Source: Todiramphus chloris collaris (Eukaryota; Chordata; Aves; Coraciiformes; Alcedinidae). Taken from it: 64,000 nucleotides of DNA. Shown in pieces: positions 22,630 through 33,495 of this stretch. Where the stretch lies: NCBI GenBank assembly GCA_025345505.1, contig JANVCC010000077.1:6405494-6469493 (forward strand). The letters are read 5' to 3'. The position numbers were made by a program, and so were the translations under genes. Position 1 is the first letter of the stretch. The number at the start of each line of letters is the position of its first letter. The notes under the pieces are model-generated. The model was not told the origin of the DNA. It searched no databases and saw nothing but the letters and a program-made list of their open reading frames with translations.

Positions 22630-22970
22630 CACAGATTTTAAAGCCAGAAGGGACTATTATGATTTCCTTGCCTGACCTCCTGCATAACACAGACTGCAGA
22701 ACCTCACCCAATAATTTTCGCATCAAACCCATAACTTCTGTTTGATCTAGAGCATATCTTTTACATCAAGACTGGATATCTTCTTAAAGACTTCAAAAGT
22801 GATGGGGAATCTACCAAGCTCCTAGATAAGATAGTTTGAATTTGTCTAACTTCAGCTTTCAATCACTGGATCTCATTATGCCTTTTTCTGCTAGATTAAA
22901 GACCCTTCTTCCATCAGAAATCTCTTCCCCATGTAGGTACTTGAAGACCTTGAGAGGGTGATAAGAGAGG
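22630..22970 (-). repeat. Ancient CR1-type LINE fragment, antisense
   Basis: Matches, in order, the reverse complement of an old CR1 family common in turtles and crocodilians: CACAGATTTTAAAGCCAGAA, GGGACTATTATGATTTCC, TGACCTCCTGCATAACACAG, CATCAAACCCATAACTTCTG, TTTGATCTAGAGCATATC, AAGACTTCAAAAGTGATGGG, AATTTGTCTAACTTCAGC and CTCATTATGCCTTTTTCTGC, then CCCCATGTAGGTACTTGAAG. The element's 3' end is at the left. About 340 bp are recognisable; the part that should hold GTTCCAATGGTTAATTACCC is missing. Its wide amniote distribution means it predates birds. Confidence 0.8.
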
Positions 22971-23154
22971 ACGGTATTTCTTGAATGGGTGAAGAGAATG
23001 TGTCATCTTAACAAAGATGAAAACTTATCCATGGATATTCTTTATTTCCCCCCCCAGTTTAAAGCTGGTAAAAGGTGAAACCAGTAGACTACTTTGGTAA
23101 GTCAAGATTACTCCCAAGAATAAGGGCTACAGTGTCAAGCTCCAACTCACTCAT
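22971..23154. other. Non-coding, short C run
   Basis: Contains a CCCCCCCC run near 23048-23056 and nothing recognisable; possibly degraded continuation of the CR1. Confidence 0.3.
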
Positions 23155-23560
23155 TGTAAGGTGTATTACTGCGGATTTGAAAATGTCTGTCAATTAAATT
23201 GCACTTCATCCTGCCAGGTAGCGACATTATATAGTAGGATGCAACATCTGCCCACATGATCGGAGACTGTGCTCTTAACAGGCATTTACAGATTTAATCC
23301 ACTCAGGAATGATTAATTTCATAATTTTTTCATCCCTTCTTTTCTAAGCACAAGTAAACAAATAGCTTCACCTCAGGCTACGTCTGTTTTAGAAATGTTT
23401 ACTACAGTCCAAGCAAAAACAGTCTATTTTTTTTTTGTGTGAATCTACATGAAGGGCTAATTTTTGCTGTAGGCTAATTGTGAAATTACATAGACATTTC
23501 TTAAAACAAAACCACAATAAAATGCCATTCCCAAACAGCCTATTTCCTGGCCACCTGAAA
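23155..23560. promoter_or_regulatory. Candidate conserved regulatory block
   Basis: Motifs include TGTCAATTAAATTGC, CAGGTAGCGACATTATATAG, TACAGATTTAATCC, AATGATTAATTTCATAA, GGCTAATTGTG and AAGTAAACAAATAGC (forkhead-like GTAAACA). No repeat family, and open frames are very short throughout. Judged a likely constrained element by composition. Confidence 0.35.
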
Positions 23561-24954
23561 CAGTCTTGCTGTTGGAAAAGGTGAGGGGGGGAAGCAAAGC
23601 AGAAGAAAGAAGTATTTGATGAAGGTCAGGGTCTCCTACTTCTCTTCATGGAAGACCTTTCTCCCTCCCCCTTTGGACTACTGGCAAGAAGCAGCAGTAA
23701 TTATTTGACCAAGGAGTTTGCAGATATGCTACACCACATTTCATATTGTTTATCCAAGGTGGATATTGCCATAACGTGTATTTAGCTGGAATGTCCCACA
23801 TCTTTGTGTGGAGGAACAAAGGAAATTATTAATGATTAGTGGTAAGCTGTGCATTCCTGGATTCACCTCATAAACTCTGTCCTGCATCCTTTTTGACAGG
23901 ACACACCACTCATTTCCACACACACTGCCCAACTTGAAATGCTTGGAAACATCACTGTGTTCAACTGTTGATGTCACTGACTTTTCTTGATTAGTCCTTC
24001 TCATCTTCAGCTGTGTCCACTGCTGTCCTTCTTTTCTGTCCTTTCTTTTCATTTGAGTGGAATTGTGCTTGCATTTACTATTGAGGAGCACACAGGGACT
24101 CATCTCTGCCATGCACCTAGAAATCTGTACACCTGAAGATGCAGCTGCTCTCAGTCACAGTGGCAATCACTAATACCAGACAGCAAAAGCTCTAAGCACC
24201 CTGTGTGGCTGCCTGTGGCAGCACAATGTTCTCCCCATCTCTGGCAGAATGCAAAGACAGAGACACAGAGCATTGTGGGCCACTGGGCATCTGAAACAGA
24301 ACTTAAGGCTCCCAAGCTCATATCTAGTGTCCTTCCAGTGCCATATCTTTTCAAAGAGAATATGAAGCTTCAAGTTAGTAATGACTTTAAGATTAGGGGA
24401 ATATATTTAATTATCTAATGAAATCTAAAAAAAACCAAACCCCTCAACTTAATAGTCAAGGATGGTGATGAGCATGAGCCAGAGGGTTGAAAGGACAAAA
24501 CCTCAAAACAGTAGATGAATATGACAACGAGAACAAGCCCTGTGCATTGTAAATACTTTCTCATGGATGAAAAGAGAATTAAAAACAAAAAAAAAAATCT
24601 TTTTTAAACATCGCATTTCATTTCTTTTCATTGTGTTCATATTAAGAATACGGATGGAAATAGCTAATGGTATTTTTGGCCCAGCTCAGTGATGTTCTGG
24701 ATAAAGATCAAATTCTGTATGTTTCAGTAGAGTTGGCTTTATCAACACTGCAAGGTGCTCCAGCCTCTCCTGTGGGTTTAGCCACAGGCTCATTGAGCAG
24801 CAGAGGTCTGGCATTCAGCCAGCATCATCCAAGGAACTGAAAGGATCTGAAGAAGTGGGGAAGGTCACGTGCATACAGACAGGTCTGTTTTATTAAAGCA
24901 GGCAGGGCAGTTTACCTCTTGGAGACAGCATCTGCCAGTACAAACTAAAGTTTC
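23561..24954. other. Non-coding sequence, nothing recognised
   Basis: Contains a GA-rich patch near 23580-23610, a 120-aa minus-strand frame at 23750-24112 without domains, and an A run near 24585-24600. No repeat family recognised. Confidence 0.45.
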
Positions 24955-25013
24955 CAATGCTCAGCTGGGAATTAACCCACAGGACCCAGTTTTAAAAGCA
25001 CTACTGGATCTGG
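24955..25013 (-). repeat. Possible MIR head fragment, antisense
   Basis: CAATGCTCAGCTGGGAATTA, ACCCACAGGACCCAGT and AAAAGCACTACTGGATCT line up with the antisense MIR head (AGAGCTGGGAATAGAACCCAGG..CCCAGT..GCTCTAACCACTAGATC). Only about 60 bp can be followed, and the core to the left is not recognisable, so this could be chance. Confidence 0.35.
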
Positions 25014-25129
25014 AACTAAACAAGCCCCAGATCAGCCCCAGACAGCAAGTGTAGAGCAGAAGGGACCGTTTGCTTCTTAACACACTGCATGACCCTGCCT
25101 GTGCCATGCTGGCTGGACACAATGTACTG

Positions 25130-25325
25130 TACATACTTTAGTTAGCTGTAAGTGTGATTAAATAGCTCTTTAGCCTGACTCAACACCACTGTCTTTGCTC
25201 AGACTCCGGGTCTGTTAAGCAAGGAACATTAAACTGACATTGGGTAAATACATTTATTTAAGCAAAGGCTCCTGTAAAGGCCAGTTATCATCCCAAGATG
25301 CTGCATTAGCTCCCCATGGACCCTG
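25130..25325. promoter_or_regulatory. Candidate conserved regulatory block
   Basis: AGTGTGATTAAATAGCTC, CTGTTAAGCAAGGAACATTA, TACATTTATTTAAGCAAAGG and CCAGTTATCATCCC, with no repeat family. Weak call from composition. Confidence 0.25.
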
Positions 25326-28224
25326 CAGCCTGTCTCCTCACACACAGGTGACAACTAATGCTGCTTAAAGAGATGAAAAACCTATTTGAAAACAGGTTTC
25401 TTTGCACATGCCGGAGGATGTTTTGTTGAATTGGTTTGTGTAAGCTTTCTTATTCTCTTTTTACAAAGAAAAGATTTGCCATACACCCTCACTCCAAATG
25501 GCTGAGTGCACCCATGGAGGTTAAAAGTACATATATAACATCTCCTTACTGTGCCTTCACTGCCACAATTTCTTAATGGGAAGGAAAATGTTGATTTCCA
25601 TTGGCAAGTGAAAACAGTCAACATAGTTTTCTTCCCTTTGTGCTCTGTGATTTCCCAGTCACTACATTATTAATCTTCACAACCAAATCAAGGAGTCCTT
25701 ACATCCTACAACACTCTCCCAAATTCCAACATGTTATTACGTGCAGATGGTTAGTACAACCTGATCCTCATAGCCAATAAGAGATAACCAGATATTGCCT
25801 CTACTAGATGATGCTTCAGTAGCTACCAGAAATCTTCATAATGACCTTCCATCATTAGAAATACTGAACTGGAACCAGACTGAATGTTGGCATTAGGATA
25901 GACCAATATGCTGCATTAAAGAGCAGCCAGTATGCACATCATCTTTTAATTCATTCTTTTATTCAAAGTTACATTTAAGGCTATCTTACACATTTCCAAT
26001 TCCTTATCTGGTCTCTTCCACATTATTTACTAAGCCATTTTTCCACTGTCCTCCAGTGTCATAGAAGAGCATTCTCTGAGGTTACAGAGCTGCACAGACA
26101 GACAACTAAGAAACCTTGAGTTGTTATGCACCAGAAATGGGGCCATTTTAAGTCTCCTTCTAGGCTAGTAGAATTATGTTTCACAATAAAATGGAAAAAG
26201 TGAAACATTTTAGCCAAAATTCAAGAGAAATTGTAAAAAAGTATCATTCCTCTTACAAATCACATTTAACAGTTCTAGTATTTAAAAAGAAATAGTATCA
26301 CTACTTTATCTTCTGGACTAGGTCACTTAGTAAAGGCCATAGGATTTTTTTGAGGGGTTTTTTTTTTTTTTTTGAGCTCTGAGTCCTTTTTCCTGTTAAA
26401 AATGTACAGATCTCAAGTGTCAGAAGCATATATTTTGACTTACATTCTGCAGCAGGACTTCTAAGTGAGAAAAACTCTACCTTCTTGATCAAAACCTGAA
26501 AATCACCATAGAAAGAAAAGCTGCTGTAAGGTTTTTAAAAGCAGACACAAGCTTACTGCACCCAGGCTCCAAGGTGAGCAAGAATTACATGTTAGCTTGG
26601 TGCCCCAACAGAATTACTATCAGCACCTCCACATTCTGTTCTCACTTACCTGCAAATTTCTTGGAGGCAAGCCCATATCACAGTGGACAAGGAGGAAAAT
26701 AGAGAAGATTTTTTCCCCAGCAGAATAACATACAAAGCATGAAACAAATAGAAAAGATCAAGGATCACCCCACTGAACAGCAAAGGAAAAGGGGGCAACC
26801 ATCTCTTCATGCATCCTCAGCCAGTGGGCTGACATAAATCCCACCTGGGATGGGTCCCACCCTCAGGCAGGTGCTGCTCATCTAGGATGAGTCAGGGTTC
26901 CAGAGAGGCATACAGGAGAGCTTGGTAGAAAAAACTGAGTTGCTGTTGCTGAAGAAAGGCTTCAGTATGTATCACTACTGAAGGTGGTGAAATTTGGACT
27001 TATTCTTTGGGAGTTCAGGACTTCCTAGTACAGGCTTTCATGAATTCATGATTGATTGTATCCTGAGCTGGTGGTCTTGGATCCTGAGCTGAGATCTTGT
27101 TCCTAACTGGGCTAGCAACAGTTTTCCAGATTAGGTACTGTCACATGGTCTAATGAAGAGCATGGTGTCTCTCTTATCTGCTGGACTTGGTTGGTTTATT
27201 GTTCCTACTGTGGAGGAAAGCCTCGCTAATGACCTTATAGTAGAATAGCCATGGTGGTCTTTGGTATCCTCTGTGAGATTGTAGTAGACATTTGCAGCCT
27301 ACCAAAACCCCAGGAGGTGTCAATGCAAGCACAGAGCCACACAGTTATCTTTGATGCTTTAAGCAATCAGCCTGGCAATCACATTGTTATTCTCTGGGGC
27401 TTTGGACTTCCCTTCCCCTGTACAGAGCGGCCTTGTGTTGATGAAAGCAACTGTTCTGCATGCGCTTGCACCAACCAAAGTCAGCAGGCTGATCGTGTAG
27501 GAGTTGAGTACTGTCTATTCTGCACCTCATTATCACACTGGCATTCTGGCTCAGACCCACATCCTTCTCAGTGACTGGCTGTTGGCGGGGGTCCCCCTCT
27601 GTGGTCCTCACTGAAGTTTAGCACAGACCTGCTCTATCACACTCCTGATGGGGTTTACAGCTACAGAGATGGGTGGAGAGCCACGAAACAACATAGTGGC
27701 TTAAATAGTTCCCACTGGCACAATAGCACCCTCAGCACAGCTAAGAAGGTGGCACCTGGGTGACTGTTGCAGCCTCTCTATTCTCACAAAAGTTTTCTAT
27801 AGAGGTCTGGACTTCTTACTGTGTCCCACTATCCCCCTTGGAGGCACTCTGTAGGGCTGCCAGAAATCTTCCCAAGCCCTCAAATCTGTTGCTCAGCTTG
27901 GTTTACCTGTATGTGAAATACAATGAGCAAAAGCAGCAACACTTCACAGCCAGACTGTGAGATCTTCTTAATGAAAGTGCATGAAGGATCCAGGGTGGAT
28001 AAATGCAAAATAAGACTCTGCAGTCTCAGAGTGTTGCTAGAGGAAGCTGGGCATGTGATGAAAACAGGTTTTAATAGACCCTGACTAAACCTCCCTGTGT
28101 TGCAGGCCTGAGAGCAAAATCCAGTCTGCCTCATGCCATGTGTGAAGAGACTTGGAGACACAATTAAAACTCTAAGTGAAGTCTTGAAATTTCCATTTTT
28201 TTTTGGTTTTTATCATTATTTTTT
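25326..28224. other. Long non-coding interval, nothing recognised
   Basis: AT-rich unique sequence. T run at about 26358-26373; a CATGAATTCATG 12-bp perfect palindrome near 27040-27051; and a nearby direct repeat of ATCCTGAGCTG about 20 bp apart (about 27059 and 27079). The 107-aa frame at 27251-27574 has several cysteines but no family I recognise, and competing frames run opposite. No gene accepted. Confidence 0.5.
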
Positions 28225-28380
28225 TAGAATGCGCAATCCTAGGCACATCTGAGTTATACAGCACCTGTGCTGTGGCTTGGCGATCTAGTACTGATATCCT
28301 GCGTGGTAAAATAAAATATTCACAAAGACAAATGTGATTTGAAGCTGCTATGGGCTTCCTTTACCAGCTGTATGGACAAA
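28225..28380. promoter_or_regulatory. Possible regulatory block
   Basis: GAATGCGCAATCC, TTGGCGATCTAGTACTGATA and CCTGCGTGGTAAAATAAAAT lie within 100 bp, with more CpG than the flanks. No repeat family or coding frame. Weak call. Confidence 0.25.
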
Positions 28381-29449
28381 AAAAAAATAAAGAAAACAAA
28401 ACTCACCCAGCTAAACTGAACTGTGCATACATGAGTTAGTCTGTGTGCTTTAAAAGCCAAATTAGCAGGGTTTTGTGAACAATGTTCTCCTGACAAGTCA
28501 CATGAATTTTATTCCTTGCTTTCAGCTGCTCCAGTGAATTTCATGCAGCTCTCCGGAGATGCCCAAGCTCAGAGAGAACTCCTTCCAAAAATGGCACCTT
28601 TGCTTTCTCTGTTACGTCCCTCTCCTTGTCAAACTTCCACTGATTTAGTTCCCATCTGTTTTAAATGGGCTTTTGCTCTTCATTTTTGTGTTTAGGTGAC
28701 TGCATGTATTCAAAAGCTTTTCTCCAGCCAGCCCTGAAACAGCCGTGAAGTTAAACTGCTTCCTGGTGACAAAAGGAAAGTGGCAGAGAGACTTGGGAAT
28801 CTCCTGAAAGGACAGAACAAACCAGCAGGATGGTGCTGTGGGTGTCTCTGGGATAAGATGTTGCTCCAGGTCATCATCCCTTGTGGCACCTCTGAGGGAC
28901 AGGGCATGATTTCCTGTAGTATGTGGGGTTTAGGCAATGGTGGAAGAACAAGTAGTAGCAAAGAGAGAGTGTGGGGTTTGTTTTGGTGGGTTTTTTTGTT
29001 GTTTTTGTTCCCCATGATCTCTTCACACATAGGATTTGAGGTCTGAAGTAGAAGCGGTCTTGGAGGGTGTGCTCCTTCCAGGAGCTTCTGAATGTGTCTC
29101 CCTAACCGTTGTAGGCATAGCAGTTGCTCAGGCTAGTCTTGGCTCTCAACACACTCATCCCTCCAGGGCAGGATTGTTTCCTACTGGTCTCTCCTGGCTT
29201 CACCCATGAACCATGGTGTGAATTAATACCATGTGTGATGCTGGGGACACCTGCCAGCCCAGCCCTCAGGGGCCCAATGACCCTGTGGTGGCAGGGGGCT
29301 GGTGGGTGCTCCTGACCCAGGGAGGATTTGAATGACTGACCCAGAGGCAAAAGGCTCAGTATCCTGTTACTAATCCCATCATCCAGCCAGATCCCTGTCT
29401 CTTCCCCCTTCCCCCCCTGCCCCTTAAAGGACATTTGCTGCACCAGCTG
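28381..29449. other. Non-coding sequence with a doubtful tRNA-like scrap
   Basis: Unique sequence with T/G-rich runs near 28976-29008. At 29320-29400 the string GGAGGATTTGAATGACTG, followed by AGGCTCAGTATCCTG and ACTAATCCCATC, faintly recalls an antisense MIR head, but the order is not clear enough to call. The 113-aa and 106-aa minus frames show no domain. Confidence 0.4.
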
Positions 29450-29830
29450 CCAGAATATCTCAATTGCATCATGTCAACAGATCCATCTCAGCCTGATGTT
29501 TTACACTAGGAAAGGCTGGGCTTAACTCTTCCATTAAACAATTAAAGCCATGCGCACCAAACTCAAAACAGGCTCTGTTGTAAAAGAACAATAAATATTG
29601 ATGACTTGAGGCAAGTCTGGCTTTTATGACGTTTGATGACAACTGGTATCACTTACAAAAATTACATCATAAAGAAAAAGCAATGAAATTGCATGTCATC
29701 AGACAACATGAAATGTCAGAAGAAATGTTTATCCTTTGTTTTCAGCTCCAAATTCAGATCTAACATTTAAATGAGATCTAGGGCTGTTCTAATATTTATC
29801 AGGCACCATTACAGAAAGTTCTGGGGTATT
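29450..29830. promoter_or_regulatory. Candidate conserved regulatory block
   Basis: One of the stronger composition-based candidates outside the 12-18 kb cluster: CTCAATTGCATCATGTC, CCATTAAACAATTAAAGCC, AACAATAAATATTGATGAC, TTTATGACGTTTGATGAC (CRE-like TGACGT), AATTACATCATAAAG, TGAAATTGCATGTCATC and ACATTTAAATGAGATC. It has SOX-like ACAAT and homeodomain cores and no repeat or coding signal. Several words (GATGAC, GTCATC) recur on both strands. Confidence 0.4.
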
Positions 29831-32800
29831 TTTGTTTGCTAACTTGTTCATTGCAAAGGGTGGTGTGTTGTTTACGTTCCTGTTTTTCAAGCCAATTTGT
29901 GCCTAGGAGAGCATCCTCTGAATTGAAACATCCCCTTCCTCTTTACTCCACCCACATTATTTTTGTCTGTTCTCATCCTGTGGAGGAATCACGGGCCACC
30001 ATCTTGTTGAAAACCTCACGGTCAATGGTAATACTGGGTGTGCGGTTGAGATTCACAGAGGTCTGCTATTAGCAATAAACCATGGGTTTACTGAAGATAT
30101 TTGGAGATGAAAACACTTCATCGTCTGTTTTTTCCTAAGCTAAATAAAATTAGAATGGTCTGGACCACTGCACCACAGTTCTGTGGTTCAAACAAAATAA
30201 ACCCTCCCTCTGGATGTGAACCTCAAGATCCTATGTATAGGTAAGGATATTAAGACAAATGCTATTATTAAGCAATGGTAGAATTTTCATGTATTCTGAG
30301 TGCTTCAGTATCTATTGCTACATACCCTTAAATGCACACAGAGAAGTATGAAAATATATGTCTCAGTCATGAGGTCCTTTTGCTGGTCAAATTCTAGAAA
30401 AGCTCCCTTAGCTTTGCACAAAGTGATAGATCACGTGAGAAGTCTCACCCAGAGTTCATTACAAAGTTCATCGGGTTTCACTTTTGGTAATTGAGTCAAG
30501 CGTAAAAAGTTACCATTTGGGGAGGAATAGGTGAGAAAAACTAGAAATGGCACTCCACAAGCATCTGGGAGGGTACAGATGTCACTTCTCTTTGAAACAG
30601 CACCTGACAGCATTCAGCAGATCTTAGAACTACCACACCTCTATGGCACCTGAAAGTGAGCGAGCTGGTTCAGCAGAAGAGCCTTGCTATTGCTTTCACT
30701 GTTAACAGTGTCCCCTGATGTTTAAAGTAAGGGGCAGGGGTGAATCCTGCTCAAGTTTTTGACTCAACCATTCTAGATGAATGTGTTCCAGATTCTCTTG
30801 TAGCCTATATGCAAAAGATGCAGTTGTCCACTGTGCATCTCCAAGGTTAACTGTACCCTGAATTTCAAGCATCTTCTCAGACATCAGCCACAACTCTGGA
30901 TTTAAGTACTGGGAAGATTACATTTTACCACTGGGTAAACCCTACTCTGCATCTTTGTTGTAAGTTAAGCCCACTGACAATTGCAGTGTTTTTCTTTTAG
31001 ATGTCTGCTAGAACGGGTTAGGGGAGTTCTTTTCGACTCTGGGGGATATAAACACAGACAATAAAACTATGCAAATGTGCATTTCTGGAACAATTTTGAA
31101 GTAAAAGTTTTAGTCGGAGTTTTAGTTGTTGAGCTTTTGTCTCATCCCTGATGAGTTAGAATAGGAAGGGGGAAATATTTTTGGCTTTTTTTTTTTTTTT
31201 TTTTTTTTTTCCTGAATGGTGCACAGACTGTCAGTTCATGGGAGCTGAATAATCATTGCTGGGTGTTAGGTCTCAGATTTTCTGACTATTTTAAAGCAAG
31301 AAAGGGGCATCTGCAGTTGTTTTACACCAAGGAATTTCAAAGAATCATCATATGCTTTTTCTTGTGGTTGAAATGCTTAAAATATTCCTGTTCCTAAAGC
31401 AAGCTGAATTTACACACATCTATATGTATATATAAACAAACAGACACTAAGGCTCTAAGTCTGTTGGGGAAAAAAAAAAAATTGTAGCAGTCGAAGTAGG
31501 AATACATCTAAGTTATTCTAGAGGCCTATGAAAGCATCAAAAAGTAAATACAACCTATAAAAAAAAAAATAACAAAAATCAGGCATTCATAAGGACTGGA
31601 AGATATTCCGTTGGCTTTGCTCATTTGCATGTCAATGCCAGCACAGAGCTGCTTCATAGCAGCACTGGTGTCTAAGCCCAAAGGAACAATGTAAGAGGTC
31701 ATATCAGCACATTTGTAGGTTCACCGATTTCTTTTCAGTGTGCTCTAGAAAATAAAACAAAAGTGGGGAGACAGAAGCTGTATCCTACATGGTGATTTGT
31801 TGCTGACCTTTCAGGTCTTCAGCACAAGCATGGTGGCTGTTTTTCCAGCCCTCTATGCTTTATATTGCACAATGTGGTAGAAGGAGAAACCCTTGAATTC
31901 CACTGTGGGCTCTGTTGCTGTAATATGTGGCTGTAGCTTCACAGTTAGTGCAGCACCTACCTAGGTATGCTTTGGCTACCGGCTTTTCCATGCCTGATCT
32001 TAGAGGTCAGGATGTCTTTGGCTGAAATAGGAGCAGTCAGCTTTAATTATCACTCTGTCAACTTCTGTAAAGCCTTTTATCTGAATGTTCCAGGGTATTT
32101 TATGGATGTTAAGGGGCAAATTTGGCTCTATTACACATACACAGCTTCCTTCAAGGAAGCTCTGTTGGTGGCTCTGATTTTCACCAATTGATGAAGTTTT
32201 GTTCTATCAACAGCTGTGTGACATGAAAAGCAAGCTATATGGATATGTAGGGTAAGAAATAGGAAAGATTCTGAGTCTGAAGATGGAAAGAGTAAGCAAG
32301 CTTGACAAGAAGAAGCTCCTGCTTCAGTAATTACATAGCTGAAGTACTCTTCTGAAATGCTTGCTGCATCTTATTGGCTTTAACATAGAGCTCCTTTACT
32401 TTTCCTTGGCACTTGTCAAAGGCTCGTGATCACAGCCCTGATTATTTGTAGTCCATGCTTTCAGGTGGGTATTATTCCCTGGAGGTTTAACTCTGGACTA
32501 CTGCCTTCATTAGATGGTTAAGAATTCAAAAATTGCAGCTCCAAGACTCAATTTGTTTTGTGGAGCTAGCTCCAAGTTATCTCACCATGCTTAAGATGAC
32601 TGCTTAAGCATGTCCAGCTGTTGCCACGGGGTAAACATGAATACCTACTCTGCATTAGCCCTTCCACTACAGCACCAACTAATTCTATTTATTCATTTTA
32701 TAAATGTCTGGGAACTTATGCTAGGACCCCGTCATGCTGTAGTACCAAAGCAAAAACAGAAGACTGGTGGAGAAATCCAAAATCTCTAAAGCTAAAAATA

Positions 32801-33436
32801 AATTCAGCAGCTGGAGGATACCATGAGGAAAAGGAAGAGCTGCCAATGTATGCAGCATTTTTTGGCCTATAACGATGTGCCAATTTTAGCTTGTCAACCA
32901 TTGCTGGCAGTAGACAGAGACTGTGAGTAATTTTCATTAATTACCATTTCCCTGCCAATGTAGATAACCAGAACTTTCTTCCACATCTCTGATGTACAAT
33001 ATAACTTTTCCTTTTTTCTCTATTATAACACTTTGAATTATCTTTTTAACCAGGAACTTTCATCAGGCCTTAAGCTGTAATTTTTTTTCTGGATTGAAAT
33101 TGTCTCATTGATTTCAGTTCTATTTTACACTTACATGTGCCTTGCACCTTCTTGGACATTGAATGCTGAACAGCCTTTGTGTATCTTCAACTGTTCTTAG
33201 AGGACAGTAAAACCTTCTTTTCTCTGCACTGGATCTTTTTTCCTTTCAAATGGTGACCTTTACCTTCCATGCTGTAGCCATGACTAAGTATATAAGCAAG
33301 GTCTACAAAGAGAGGCAAAACCATTTGGCTTAATAAAGGCAACTTACTGCTACTGTCTTGCTTGTGCTCTCAGACTATCAATATTGCAATGATGTTAATC
33401 TTTTGTTATTAGCAGGACCTTAATTATTTTGTTTAT
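29831..33436. other. Long non-coding interval, nothing recognised
   Basis: AT-rich unique sequence. T25 run at 31186-31210, A runs near 31471-31482 and 31558-31569. A GCTCATTTGCATGTCAATGC string near 31618-31638 holds an octamer (ATTTGCAT). At 33289-33337 a TATATAAG and an AATAAA lie 40 bp apart, followed by a CT-rich stretch, reminiscent of LTR layout, but no boundaries could be found. No gene recognised. Confidence 0.5.
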
Positions 33437-33495
33437 GGGTTAGGAGGTGACTTTGAAGGCTACAGGGTTTTTGCTCAGAATTACTCTATGATTCA
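33437..33495 (+). repeat. Possible degraded CR1 3' end
   Basis: GGGTTAGGAGGTGACTTTGA followed by AGG and, 30 bp on, ATTACTCTATGATTCAGTG follows the order of a CR1 3' end (GGTTGGACTAGATGACCTTTAAAGG..ATTCTATGATTC). The middle (TCCCTTCCAACC) is not recognisable, so this may be chance. Confidence 0.3.

Noticed and set aside
29320-29400. Possible antisense MIR head
   Set aside because: Some head-like words, but their order is broken and no core follows.
33285-33375. TATATAAG and AATAAA 40 bp apart followed by CT-rich DNA, LTR-like
   Set aside because: No TG...CA boundaries, inverted termini or flanking duplication could be found, so an LTR call is not supported.
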